A stretch of 13,765 bases of DNA from Patescibacteria group bacterium (GTDB lineage: Bacteria > Patescibacteriota > Gracilibacteria > UM-FILTER-43-11), in contig JAJDCE010000115.1 of NCBI GenBank assembly GCA_029260985.1, positions 1 to 13,765 of the forward strand, given 5' to 3'. The notes beneath the pieces are model-generated. The model was not told the origin of the DNA. It worked only from the letters and a program-made list of their open reading frames with translations, and ran no database searches. Below, in pieces: positions 7,477 to 13,543 of this stretch; position 1 is the first letter of the stretch, and each line of letters opens with the position of its first letter. The position numbers were made by a program, and so were the translations under genes.

Positions 7477-7482
7477 GAATCC

Positions 7483-7827
7483 ATGAAGATTCACCACATC
7501 GCCTTCCGGGTCGCGGACCTCCAGGTGTCGACCGACTTCTACCGCGACATTCTCGCTTTCCCGGTTCGCCGCGAAGACCGCCCGCGCTCGGTTTGGCTGG
7601 AGATCGACGACGAATCGGTCCTGATGCTGGAGACACGGACGGACGGCGAATCGTCCGTGCCAGAGGGCTCGATGGAGTTGGTCGCATTCCGAGTCGATCG
7701 AGCAACCAAAGAGCGAATCCGCGACCTTTGCTGCCGGCTCGGCTGTTTTGACGGCGAGACCGAACACACCATATACTTACGCGATCCAGATGGGCGCCGG
7801 ATCGGAATCTCCACCTACCCACTCTGA
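7483..7827 (+). CDS. VOC (glyoxalase/bleomycin-resistance fold) family protein
   Basis: A 114-residue single-domain protein with the two beta-alpha-beta-beta-beta modules of the vicinal oxygen chelate fold. The first module starts MKIHHIAFRVADLQVSTDFYRDIL, abbreviated here to its key HHIAFRV and FYRDIL signatures; the second starts ELVAFRV and ends YLRDPDGRRIGI. The N-terminal His and a Glu in LMLET are kept, but the usual His of the second module is Leu and the usual Glu after DPDG is Gly, so two of four metal ligands appear lost. It may bind a small molecule without metal or use other ligands; the substrate is unknown. ATG7483 begins the fold directly; the open frame runs much further upstream only because it lies antisense to glpD. 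It is followed 60 bases later by the GFA-family gene, possibly co-transcribed. Confidence 0.83.
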   Translation: MKIHHIAFRVADLQVSTDFYRDILAFPVRREDRPRSVWLEIDDESVLMLETRTDGESSVPEGSMELVAFRVDRATKERIRDLCCRLGCFDGETEHTIYLRDPDGRRIGISTYPL

Positions 7828-7887
7828 AAGGATGACTTCTGGGCCGCGGCGCCTCATAGTGGCGGACCAAAGTCGAAAGGAGTCGAA

Positions 7888-8295
7888 ATGGAAATCGAAG
7901 GTGGATGTTATTGCGGCGAGCTGCGCTACAAGGCGGAAGGCGACCCGCTTTTCAAGGGTCAGTGCCATTGCCGAGAGTGCCAGTACATTTCCGGCGGATA
8001 CCCCAACGTCGTCATGGGTATGTCGGAGGCGGGCTTCGCATACACCACGGGAAGCGCAAAGGCGTACCGCCGCGCCGACCTCGAAAACCCGGTGACCCGC
8101 GAATTCTGCGAGAAATGCGGTACTCACATCCTAACCAAGGCCCCCGGCCTTCCCGGCGGTGTGCTGATCAAGGTCGGCACATTCGACGACCCGGCGGTCT
8201 ACGGCAGTCCGCAAATGGCGATCTTCACCGCCGACAAGCAGTGTTTTCACACAGTGCCCGAAGGAGTCGCCGCGTTCGAAGGCGCGCCCGGCTGA
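7888..8295 (+). CDS. GFA / CENP-V family zinc-binding protein
   Basis: A 135-residue cytoplasmic protein of the family named after glutathione-dependent formaldehyde-activating enzyme. The zinc-ligand pattern is complete: GCYCGE (Cys7, Cys9), QCHCRECQ (Cys26, Cys28, Cys31) and FCEKCGTH (Cys74, Cys77). Family members bind two zinc ions and a few act on S-hydroxymethylglutathione, but most are uncharacterised and the formaldehyde role is not secure. The C-terminal region with IKVGTFDDP and the aromatic-rich tail is also standard. ATG7888 has a strong AAGGAG (7877-7882) five bases upstream. The VOC gene precedes it on the same strand, and the pair could deal with reactive carbonyl compounds (inference). 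A large hairpin lies 54 bases after the stop. Confidence 0.9.
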   Translation: MEIEGGCYCGELRYKAEGDPLFKGQCHCRECQYISGGYPNVVMGMSEAGFAYTTGSAKAYRRADLENPVTREFCEKCGTHILTKAPGLPGGVLIKVGTFDDPAVYGSPQMAIFTADKQCFHTVPEGVAAFEGAPG

Positions 8296-8349
8296 GCACG
8301 AAGCCAATCCACAGCGCGGAGCGAACGTGCATGTCGCCTAAGATCTGCG

Positions 8350-8383
8350 CCAGGCGAGCCCGAGCTCTCTCGGGTTCGCCTGG
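8350..8383 (+). terminator. 15-bp hairpin between convergent genes
   Basis: CCAGGCGAGCCCGAG (8350-8364), loop CTCT, then CTCGGGTTCGCCTGG (8369-8383). All 15 positions pair in + strand RNA, with one G-U wobble (8358/8375). On the minus strand that position is a C-A mismatch, so the + strand RNA folds better, fitting a terminator for the GFA transcript. No T run follows, so it is not a classic intrinsic terminator; it may work with Rho or protect the 3' end. It lies about 40 bases past the desaturase stop on the other strand. Confidence 0.55.
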
Positions 8384-8424
8384 CCGGCTGTCCCCGACAC
8401 CAACCCCCGTAGCCGCGCAGACTC

Positions 8425-9528
8425 CTAACCCGGTTCGGGTACGAATCGGCGCATGCCGGTTCGGCCGATCATCAACGAAACCGTCTTGCGCAACCGGATC
8501 CACACCGACTCCTGCACGTAAGGCACCCCGTACTTCTCACAAATCTGCCGCACTTCGGGCTGAATGCGTTGGTACGCACGCATCGGTAGGTCCGGAAAAA
8601 GATGGTGTTCGATCTGGTAGTTTAGCCAGCCGTGCATGAAGTCGTTGAGGTCCGAGCCGGTATTGAAGTTGGCCGAACCGAGCACCTGACGCAGATAGAA
8701 ATCGGCCCGGCCTTTGGGCCGGCCCTCGAACGCGTAGAGATCCGCTCCCGCATGGTTCGTGGCGATGATCAGGAAACAGTGAACGTTGGTAATCACCTCG
8801 GCCAAGACACTGTTGCACAAGACGCTGAACGCGGCCCAGGCGCCCAACGGGGCGAACAAAAGGGGCAAGAGAAGAAAGTTGACCAGGGCGTACGGAAGAA
8901 CGCAACGCGCATAAAACGCCGGTTTGGTGAACATCGACGCCAACGGCTCGAGGGAATCGAGCGAAACCTCCCGATTGCCCTCGCTGGCACGCAGCTGACG
9001 AAGGGTATTCGGGGCGTAGTAGCTCCACTTCCAGGTCGCCGCGAAGAAGGAAACGATGGCTAGCTTGATCGGCGATGCCCAGGTCGCGTCACGCAACCAG
9101 TGGACGTTGCGCTCCACGAAGTCGGGATCAGCGTCTTCGCCTAAGCGGTAATGGTGTTGTCGGTTGTGCTCAAAGGCCCAGGCCTGCGGGTCGATCCAGT
9201 CGTTCCAGTCGATCAATCGCCGCCATCCTTTGGCAAAGACCTTGCTAGTGTGCCCGGCGCGCACGCCTTCCACCTTGTCGTAGCCTCGATGCAAGACATG
9301 GTGCGCCACCATCGCCCAACGGGTCGTACGCCCCTGGGCGATCAGAAACGCGGAGACGGGATTGGGCGCCAAGAATGAAGTGGCCCAGCCGGCGAAGGCA
9401 CAGGCCCGCCCCCACCGCTCCATCTTCCTGAGATGCCTGAGATCGTCGGGGCCGAGCTCGGAACCGGCGCGTGCTCGCAACTCGTCGAGCTCGCGCGCGA
9501 AGCCCTCGCCATCGAAATTCAGCAACAT
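8425..9528 (-). CDS. Membrane fatty acid desaturase family protein
   Basis: A 367-residue integral membrane di-iron enzyme expected to introduce a double bond, or a hydroxyl group, into a fatty acyl chain. The three His boxes are clear: HHVLH (76-80), HNRQHH (121-126) and QIEHH (305-309), the last with Gln in first position as in front-end/acyl-lipid type desaturases. Hydrophobic stretches at about 40-64, 152-172 and 207-255 fit membrane insertion. There is no N-terminal cytochrome b5 domain, so an external electron donor such as ferredoxin would be needed. ATG9528 is the first in-frame start; no Shine-Dalgarno is seen, but a TTGACC hexamer lies 31 bases before it on the coding strand. It converges on the GFA gene and is divergent from the small secreted protein. 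Substrate and regiospecificity cannot be read from sequence. Confidence 0.9.
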   Translation of the reverse strand: MLLNFDGEGFARELDELRARAGSELGPDDLRHLRKMERWGRACAFAGWATSFLAPNPVSAFLIAQGRTTRWAMVAHHVLHRGYDKVEGVRAGHTSKVFAKGWRRLIDWNDWIDPQAWAFEHNRQHHYRLGEDADPDFVERNVHWLRDATWASPIKLAIVSFFAATWKWSYYAPNTLRQLRASEGNREVSLDSLEPLASMFTKPAFYARCVLPYALVNFLLLPLLFAPLGAWAAFSVLCNSVLAEVITNVHCFLIIATNHAGADLYAFEGRPKGRADFYLRQVLGSANFNTGSDLNDFMHGWLNYQIEHHLFPDLPMRAYQRIQPEVRQICEKYGVPYVQESVWIRLRKTVSLMIGRTGMRRFVPEPG

Positions 9529-9536
9529 CCGGGGGA

Positions 9537-9565
9537 TGGCTACGGGCCACAGCTGTCGCGGTCAA
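9537..9565 (-). promoter_or_regulatory. Candidate promoter of the desaturase gene
   Basis: On the minus strand TTGACC (9565-9560; 5/6) is followed after 17 bases by TAGCCA (9542-9537), a poor -10 match (2/6). The spacing to ATG9528 matches that of the other genes without a Shine-Dalgarno. Supported mainly by the -35 box and its position. Confidence 0.25.
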
Positions 9566-9588
9566 CCTGGGGCCGGCTGAGCCGAACG

Positions 9589-9601
9589 AACGAGAATCGT
9601 T
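9589..9601. promoter_or_regulatory. Small dyad in the desaturase divergent region
   Basis: AACGA-GAA-TCGTT is a perfect 13-base interrupted palindrome in the middle of the 136-base gap between the divergent desaturase and secreted-protein genes. The position suits a shared operator, but the arms are only five bases. Confidence 0.2.
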
Positions 9602-9627
9602 GGTCGACGAAAATCATCATACGCAGC

Positions 9628-9656
9628 TTGAATGCCGCCGCGCTTCCAATCACACT
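9628..9656 (+). promoter_or_regulatory. Candidate promoter of the small secreted protein gene
   Basis: TTGAAT (9628-9633; 4/6) and CACACT (9651-9656; 3/6) are 17 bases apart, and the predicted start falls next to ATG9665. Individually weak; listed because the same arrangement recurs before the other genes lacking a Shine-Dalgarno. Confidence 0.22.
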
Positions 9657-9664
9657 TCCACCGC

Positions 9665-10213
9665 ATGGATTACCGACTCGTCCAGCAAACGCGACGTCGC
9701 ATTGCCCTCGCCGCCATGGCGCTGCTGGTGTTTGGGGCCGCGGCGGCACAAACCCCCGACCGCTCCGTCTGGACGGGACGATGGCAACTCGACAAGGCGC
9801 GTTCCGACTCACCCAACGAGATGATGAAGGCCATCGAGGTCCCGTGGTACTTCCGCGTCGCCCTTGCGGCGTTCACGCCGACGCTCGAAGTTAGCCTGGC
9901 TGAGGACGAGCGAACACTCGACATCAAGTCGACGTCGTTCCTCGGCTCGCGCACCGAAACCGTACGGGGAGACGGGGTCGCGAACCCTGGAATCGACGAT
10001 CTCGGCCGTCCCTACGACCAGAGCAGCCGCTGGAGCGCAGACGGAGAGTCAGTACTCATCCATCGCGCACTACACTTGGAGAGCGATCGCACGACGAAAA
10101 TCCGAGCAACGTGGAGCATCCATAACAACACGCTCCGATCCACGATCGAGATCGAACGCGCCAACCAGCCTCCGCTTCGCGTCCTCCGAGTATTCGCCCG
10201 CACGCCGGAGTGA
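9665..10213 (+). CDS. Small secreted protein of unknown function
   Basis: A 182-residue protein with a clear signal peptide: basic TRRR, a hydrophobic core (IALAAMALLVFG) and an AAAA-Q cleavage-like site near residue 28. The mature part begins WTGRWQLDKARSDS, a Gly-x-Trp-x-Leu-Asp start common to small periplasmic beta-rich proteins of no known function, and continues with alternating polar/hydrophobic stretches that look like beta strands. It has no cysteines in the mature part and no catalytic motif that I recognise. ATG9665 is preferred over ATG9632 because it gives a normal-length signal peptide; neither has a Shine-Dalgarno. It is divergent from the desaturase, so a lipid- or envelope-related role is possible but is only inference. 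Confidence 0.72.
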   Translation: MDYRLVQQTRRRIALAAMALLVFGAAAAQTPDRSVWTGRWQLDKARSDSPNEMMKAIEVPWYFRVALAAFTPTLEVSLAEDERTLDIKSTSFLGSRTETVRGDGVANPGIDDLGRPYDQSSRWSADGESVLIHRALHLESDRTTKIRATWSIHNNTLRSTIEIERANQPPLRVLRVFARTPE

Positions 10214-10293
10214 TCGTTCGTTCAAGAAAGAAACTTCACCGCAGTCTCTAGGCCCACCAGCGGGCACAGGAAGACAACAAGAATGAGGAAGGA

Positions 10294-10320
10294 GGCCCTG
10301 CGGGCTTTGCCCGCAGGGCC
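10294..10320 (-). terminator. Perfect 12-bp hairpin, probable terminator
   Basis: GGCCCTGCGGGC (10294-10305), loop TTT, GCCCGCAGGGCC (10309-10320): a perfect 12-bp GC-rich stem. On the minus strand it is followed by a T/C-rich tract (TCCTTCCTCATTCTTG), so it best fits a terminator for the ppiC transcript, about 130 bases past its stop. It may also stop the + strand transcript of the secreted-protein gene. Confidence 0.6.
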
Positions 10321-10366
10321 GAGCCCACCGGAGCGCAAAGCGCGCACGGGGGCGATTCTCGGAAAA

Positions 10367-10407
10367 GAGGCACGGAGGCACGGAGAACAGATATTTCTTC
10401 GTGTCTC
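10367..10407. repeat. GAGGCACG tandem repeat within an imperfect inverted repeat
   Basis: GAGGCACG is tandemly repeated at 10367-10374 and 10375-10382, with a further GAG. Bases 10375-10387 then pair with 10395-10407 (13 pairs, two of them G-U, loop CAGATAT). The motif resembles the GAGGCACGGAGGCACGGAG-type intergenic sequences I recall from many environmental bacterial genomes, often with the inverted partner CTCCGTGCCTC. It probably belongs to a dispersed intergenic repeat family; copy number cannot be judged from one window. Confidence 0.5.
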
Positions 10408-10447
10408 GGCTCCTCTGTGATGAGAACCGGTAAACTCCCGGGTCGGA

Positions 10448-10726
10448 CTACGACCGCCGCGTAACCTCGATCAAGTGGAATCCGAACTGGGTCTTAACAG
10501 GTCCCTGCAGGGTACCCACGTCGGCACTGAAGACGACCTCGTCGAATTCGCGGACCATCTGTCCGGGCGAAAACTCGCCGAGGTCTCCGCCCTGCTTCCC
10601 GGAGGGACAGTCGGAATGCTGCGCGGCAAGCGCGGCGAAGTCGGCACCGCCCTCGATCTCGGTCTTGAGCGCGCTGCACGCGTCCTCGGTCTTCACCAAG
10701 ATGTGTCGTGCTGATGCTTTCGGCAT
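10448..10726 (-). CDS. ppiC: Parvulin-type peptidyl-prolyl cis-trans isomerase PpiC
   Basis: A 92-residue stand-alone parvulin domain, the same size as E. coli PpiC, that catalyses cis-trans isomerisation of peptidyl-prolyl bonds. Family hallmarks are ARHILVKTEDA with the conserved His8 at the N-terminus, the FAALAAQHSDCPSGKQGGDLG signature (with SDCPSG and GGDLG), GEFSPGQMVREFDEVVF, and the C-terminal VKTQFGFHLIEV with its conserved His. No signal peptide or membrane segment is present, so it is cytoplasmic. ATG10726 is fixed by AAAGGAG six bases upstream; an open frame continues far beyond it, but only as antisense to the ThDP gene. It is divergent from that gene across a 148-base gap. Cys40 sits in the position often Cys or Thr in parvulins. 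Confidence 0.95.
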   Translation of the reverse strand: MPKASARHILVKTEDACSALKTEIEGGADFAALAAQHSDCPSGKQGGDLGEFSPGQMVREFDEVVFSADVGTLQGPVKTQFGFHLIEVTRRS

Positions 10727-10874
10727 GACGTTCTCCTTTGTCGTGTCGTTGAGCACGCCATCTTCGCTGGCCTCGCGCGCGAAGTCCACCACGAGGGAGC
10801 GTCTCGCCCCTCCCCTTGCAGCCCCCCTTTCTCTGGCGCACCGTGGCTCCAGCCACCGAACGCGAGGAGATCGA

Positions 10875-12551
10875 ATGGACAGCATCGACGGAGGCACACT
10901 CGTTGGGCGGGCTCTCGCGAACGAGGGCGTCGAGAGGGCATTCGTTCTCTGCGGCGGCCACATCATGCCGGCCCTGTACGGAATGCGGAGCGCCGGGATC
11001 GAGATCATCGACGTGCGGCACGAATGTTCGGCGCTGTACGCGGCGATCGCGTACACACGGGCGTCGGGCAAGATCGCGGCGGTGATGACCACGGCGGGGC
11101 CCGGCGTGGCGAATACGGCGACGGGCATGATGGAAGCTGCGTCGATGAGCATTCCGATCGTGCACATCGGTGGCGCGGTCGCGATGGCAATGCGAGACGC
11201 CGGTGATCTGCAGGACATGTCGACGCTGACCTTGATGGAGTCGGTGGCGAAGTGGGCACGGAAGGTGACGATCACCAGCCGCATCCCCGAGTACGTCTCG
11301 ATGGCGTTCCGGCAAGCGACCAATCCGAGCCCCGGGCCCGTCTACTTGGAGATTCCGACGGATCTGCTCTTCGCGAAGCTCGACGAAGGCGGCATCGGTT
11401 CGCCCGCGCGCACGGTGCGCCGGGCTCCCCCGGGCGGCGACCCGTCCTTGATCGAGGAAGCCGCCGAACTGCTGGCGAAGGCGGAGCGCCCGGCGATGCT
11501 CTTCGACGAGGGGGCGCGGCCCACCATCGGGAGTGATGCCGGCTCGGTGGCGGAGATGTCGGACTTCTTGAAGATGCCGATCGGTATCGCGGGCAATGGC
11601 TGCCGAGGTCTCTTCGGTGACGAGTCGAAGAACCGTCTTCTCAACACGAATGCGATCGGCGCCGCCGACGTCGTTCTCGCACTGGGCTGTCGCTTCGACT
11701 TCAGGCTCGGCTCGGGCCGGTTCATCCCGAAGGGAACCAAGGTGATCCAGGTCCATGCGGACCAGACACAGATCGGCTTCAATCTTCGGGCAGACATCGG
11801 GATCGCCGGGGGCTCCGGGCCCGTGGCGCGTCAGCTCTTGGAGTCGATTCGTCGCAAGTGTGATTCCAATGCCGGCGACTCGTGGGTCGGCCCCGCGACG
11901 CCGAAGACGACCGAAGATCTGCCCGCGCCCTACAAGGACGAGAAGACCCCGATTCATCCCGCGCGTTGTGCGGGCGAGGTGGCCAAGTTCATCGAGCAAG
12001 TCGGTCGAGACTGGTCGATCGTCATCGACGGCGGTGAGGCCTCGGTTTGGATGGGGGGCGCCGCGACGGCCTATCGGCCCGGGCAGCTTCATGCGACGGG
12101 GCCCAATGGAACCATCGGGACGGGCCCGGGCCTGGTCGTCGGCGCTTGGGCCGCCGATCGTCGACCTGTCCTCTGGTACACGGGCGACGGCAGCTTCGGA
12201 TTCTACTCGATGGAGATGGAGACCATGGCCAGGCTCGGCATACCGGTGGTGTGCGTGATCTCGAACGACTCCAGCTGGGGCATGATCAGTCTGGTCGAGA
12301 AGTACATCCGGCCCGACGAGATCGAGAAGCGAGGGCCCTGCAACACGGACCTTCACCCGATGCGGGCCTATGAGAAGATGGTCGCGATGTGGGACGGATA
12401 CGGCGAGCAGGTGACCGACCCTGAGGGCATTCTCCCCGCGCTCGAGCGTGCGGCCGCAAACGGGAAGCCGTCGATCGTCAACGTTCAAGTCGACAACGAG
12501 AGCCTTTCGCCATTCATTGCGCCTTACGCGGAGATGGTGAAGGGCGGTTAG
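10875..12551 (+). CDS. ThDP-dependent lyase/carboligase (acetolactate synthase / benzaldehyde lyase-like)
   Basis: A 558-residue three-domain thiamine diphosphate enzyme. The N-terminal Pyr domain has GGHIMPALYG (27-36) and RHECSALYAA with the ThDP-activating Glu50; a central non-catalytic domain follows (about 190-330); the C-terminal PP domain carries GDGSF (437-441) with Asp438 for Mg-diphosphate. His29, Glu50 and Gln113 fall at the same numbers as the catalytic residues I recall for Pseudomonas benzaldehyde lyase, which acetolactate synthases do not share at His29. This suggests C-C bond formation or cleavage on an aldehyde/acyloin rather than branched amino acid synthesis. The second position of the usual Asn-Asn pair after GDG is Asp465. 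ATG10875 has GAGGAG (10864-10869) five bases upstream. It forms an operon with the SDR ten bases downstream. Substrate is unknown; oxalyl-CoA decarboxylase or hydroxyacyl-CoA lyase-like activity are alternatives. Confidence 0.88.
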   Translation: MDSIDGGTLVGRALANEGVERAFVLCGGHIMPALYGMRSAGIEIIDVRHECSALYAAIAYTRASGKIAAVMTTAGPGVANTATGMMEAASMSIPIVHIGGAVAMAMRDAGDLQDMSTLTLMESVAKWARKVTITSRIPEYVSMAFRQATNPSPGPVYLEIPTDLLFAKLDEGGIGSPARTVRRAPPGGDPSLIEEAAELLAKAERPAMLFDEGARPTIGSDAGSVAEMSDFLKMPIGIAGNGCRGLFGDESKNRLLNTNAIGAADVVLALGCRFDFRLGSGRFIPKGTKVIQVHADQTQIGFNLRADIGIAGGSGPVARQLLESIRRKCDSNAGDSWVGPATPKTTEDLPAPYKDEKTPIHPARCAGEVAKFIEQVGRDWSIVIDGGEASVWMGGAATAYRPGQLHATGPNGTIGTGPGLVVGAWAADRRPVLWYTGDGSFGFYSMEMETMARLGIPVVCVISNDSSWGMISLVEKYIRPDEIEKRGPCNTDLHPMRAYEKMVAMWDGYGEQVTDPEGILPALERAAANGKPSIVNVQVDNESLSPFIAPYAEMVKGG

Positions 12552-12561
12552 GGGCGTATCC

Positions 12562-13422
12562 GTGGAATCGAAGACCGGGGGCCGCAAGGTCGCGTTCATC
12601 ACGGGAGCGGCGAGCGGCATTGGGCGTGCCACCGCGGAGCTCTTCGCGGCGAAGGGTATCTGGGTCGGTGCGGCGGACCGAAACACGAGTGGGCTCGAGA
12701 AGCTGCGCGACGATCTCGGAGAGAGCTGCTGTCGTACGTGGCAGCTCGACGTGACGGACAAGGCGGCGTACGACGCGGTCATCGCCGAGTTCGCCGGGGA
12801 GACGGGCGGACGGCTCGACCTGCTGTTCAACAATGCGGGCATTGGCGCCGCGGGTTTCTTCGAAGAGATCCCGATCGAGGAGACCTTGAAGATCATCGAC
12901 GTCAACCTGATCGGGGTGATCAACGGAATCTATGCGGCGTTGCCGCTGCTGAAGGCGACACCGAACAGTCTCTGCTTCACGACCTCGTCCTCGGCGGCGA
13001 CCTACGGAGCACCGCACCTCGCGGCGTACTCGGCCACGAAGTTCGCCGTGAAGGGGCTGACCGAAGCGCTCGCCGTCGAGCTGTCGCGGTGCAACGTTCG
13101 AGTCGCGGACGTTCTGCCCGGAGTCATCGACACCGCGATCTTTGGTGACTCACCCGTCTACGTGGAGGGCAAGCGACTCGCTACGATGGGGCAGGCGATT
13201 TCCACGGCGGCGGCGGCCGAAGGGCCGTTTCGTCTGGTTCAGCCGAGCATGGTCGCCGATGCCGTGTGGCGCTGCTTCGACGGCGACTCGCGGCTGCATT
13301 GGTACGTGCCCGACGAAATCGAGGACATCGACAAGGCGAAGGCGGCGGATCCGGAGGCCATGCGTGATGCGCGCATCGCGATGCTGAATCCGGCGGCGGG
13401 CGAGCCCCCGGAGGAGGCGTAG
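12562..13422 (+). CDS. Short-chain dehydrogenase/reductase (SDR)
   Basis: A 286-residue classical SDR, an NAD(P)(H)-dependent alcohol dehydrogenase/ketoreductase of unknown substrate. The cofactor motif TGAASGIG is at 14-21, the structural NNAG follows in LLFNNAGIG, and the catalytic triad is Ser143, Tyr156 and Lys160 (YSATK). The stretch PGVIDTAIFG follows as usual after the active site. A C-terminal extension of about 50 residues ends in an acidic tail. The start is GTG12562: AGGGG (12550-12554) overlaps the stop codon of the ThDP gene and sits seven bases before it, so the two genes are almost certainly one operon and perhaps translationally coupled. In that context it may act on the hydroxyketone or aldehyde handled by the ThDP enzyme (inference). 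Confidence 0.93.
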   Translation: MESKTGGRKVAFITGAASGIGRATAELFAAKGIWVGAADRNTSGLEKLRDDLGESCCRTWQLDVTDKAAYDAVIAEFAGETGGRLDLLFNNAGIGAAGFFEEIPIEETLKIIDVNLIGVINGIYAALPLLKATPNSLCFTTSSSAATYGAPHLAAYSATKFAVKGLTEALAVELSRCNVRVADVLPGVIDTAIFGDSPVYVEGKRLATMGQAISTAAAAEGPFRLVQPSMVADAVWRCFDGDSRLHWYVPDEIEDIDKAKAADPEAMRDARIAMLNPAAGEPPEEA

Positions 13423-13461
13423 CGTCGGGCGCTCCTTTGCCCTGGATTTCGGACGTTTTTT
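13423..13461 (+). terminator. Candidate terminator of the ThDP-SDR operon
   Basis: Directly after the SDR stop codon, CGTCGGGC (13423-13430) can pair with GCCC (13439-13442) and GACG (13452-13455), leaving a 9-base bulge, and the structure runs straight into six T residues (13456-13461). Position and T run favour an intrinsic terminator; the bulged stem makes it imperfect. Confidence 0.4.
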
Positions 13462-13485
13462 CGCATCCCCTGATGATGGGATGCG
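13462..13485. repeat. 8-bp hairpin next to a T run
   Basis: CGCATCCC (13462-13469), loop CTGATGAT, GGGATGCG (13478-13485). The T run lies before it on the + strand, so it is not a normal + strand terminator by itself; it may be a second stem behind the operon terminator or an operator for the gene starting at 13544. Confidence 0.4.
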
Positions 13486-13543
13486 CGAATCCGCCGACTC
13501 TGGGTAGGCTTCCAATGGAACTCGCATTCCGAGGAGGTTGGAG

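Noticed and set aside
6565..7482. Long N-terminal extension of the VOC protein
   Set aside because: This part is antisense to glpD and crosses the divergent promoter region; the VOC fold starts at ATG7483.
10665..10874. Upstream extension of the ThDP enzyme to 10665
   Set aside because: It would overlap the start of ppiC and adds a sequence without family similarity; GAGGAG before ATG10875 marks the start.
10448..11323. Longer 291-residue version of PpiC
   Set aside because: The parvulin domain and the strong AAAGGAG fix the start at 10726; the extra N-terminal part is antisense to the ThDP gene.
10494..12923. 809-codon open frame on the minus strand opposite the ThDP and SDR genes
   Set aside because: It is antisense to two clear enzymes, has His/Arg/Asp/Gly-rich composition with no domain, and no SD. 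Its length results from G/C-biased third codon positions of the real genes.
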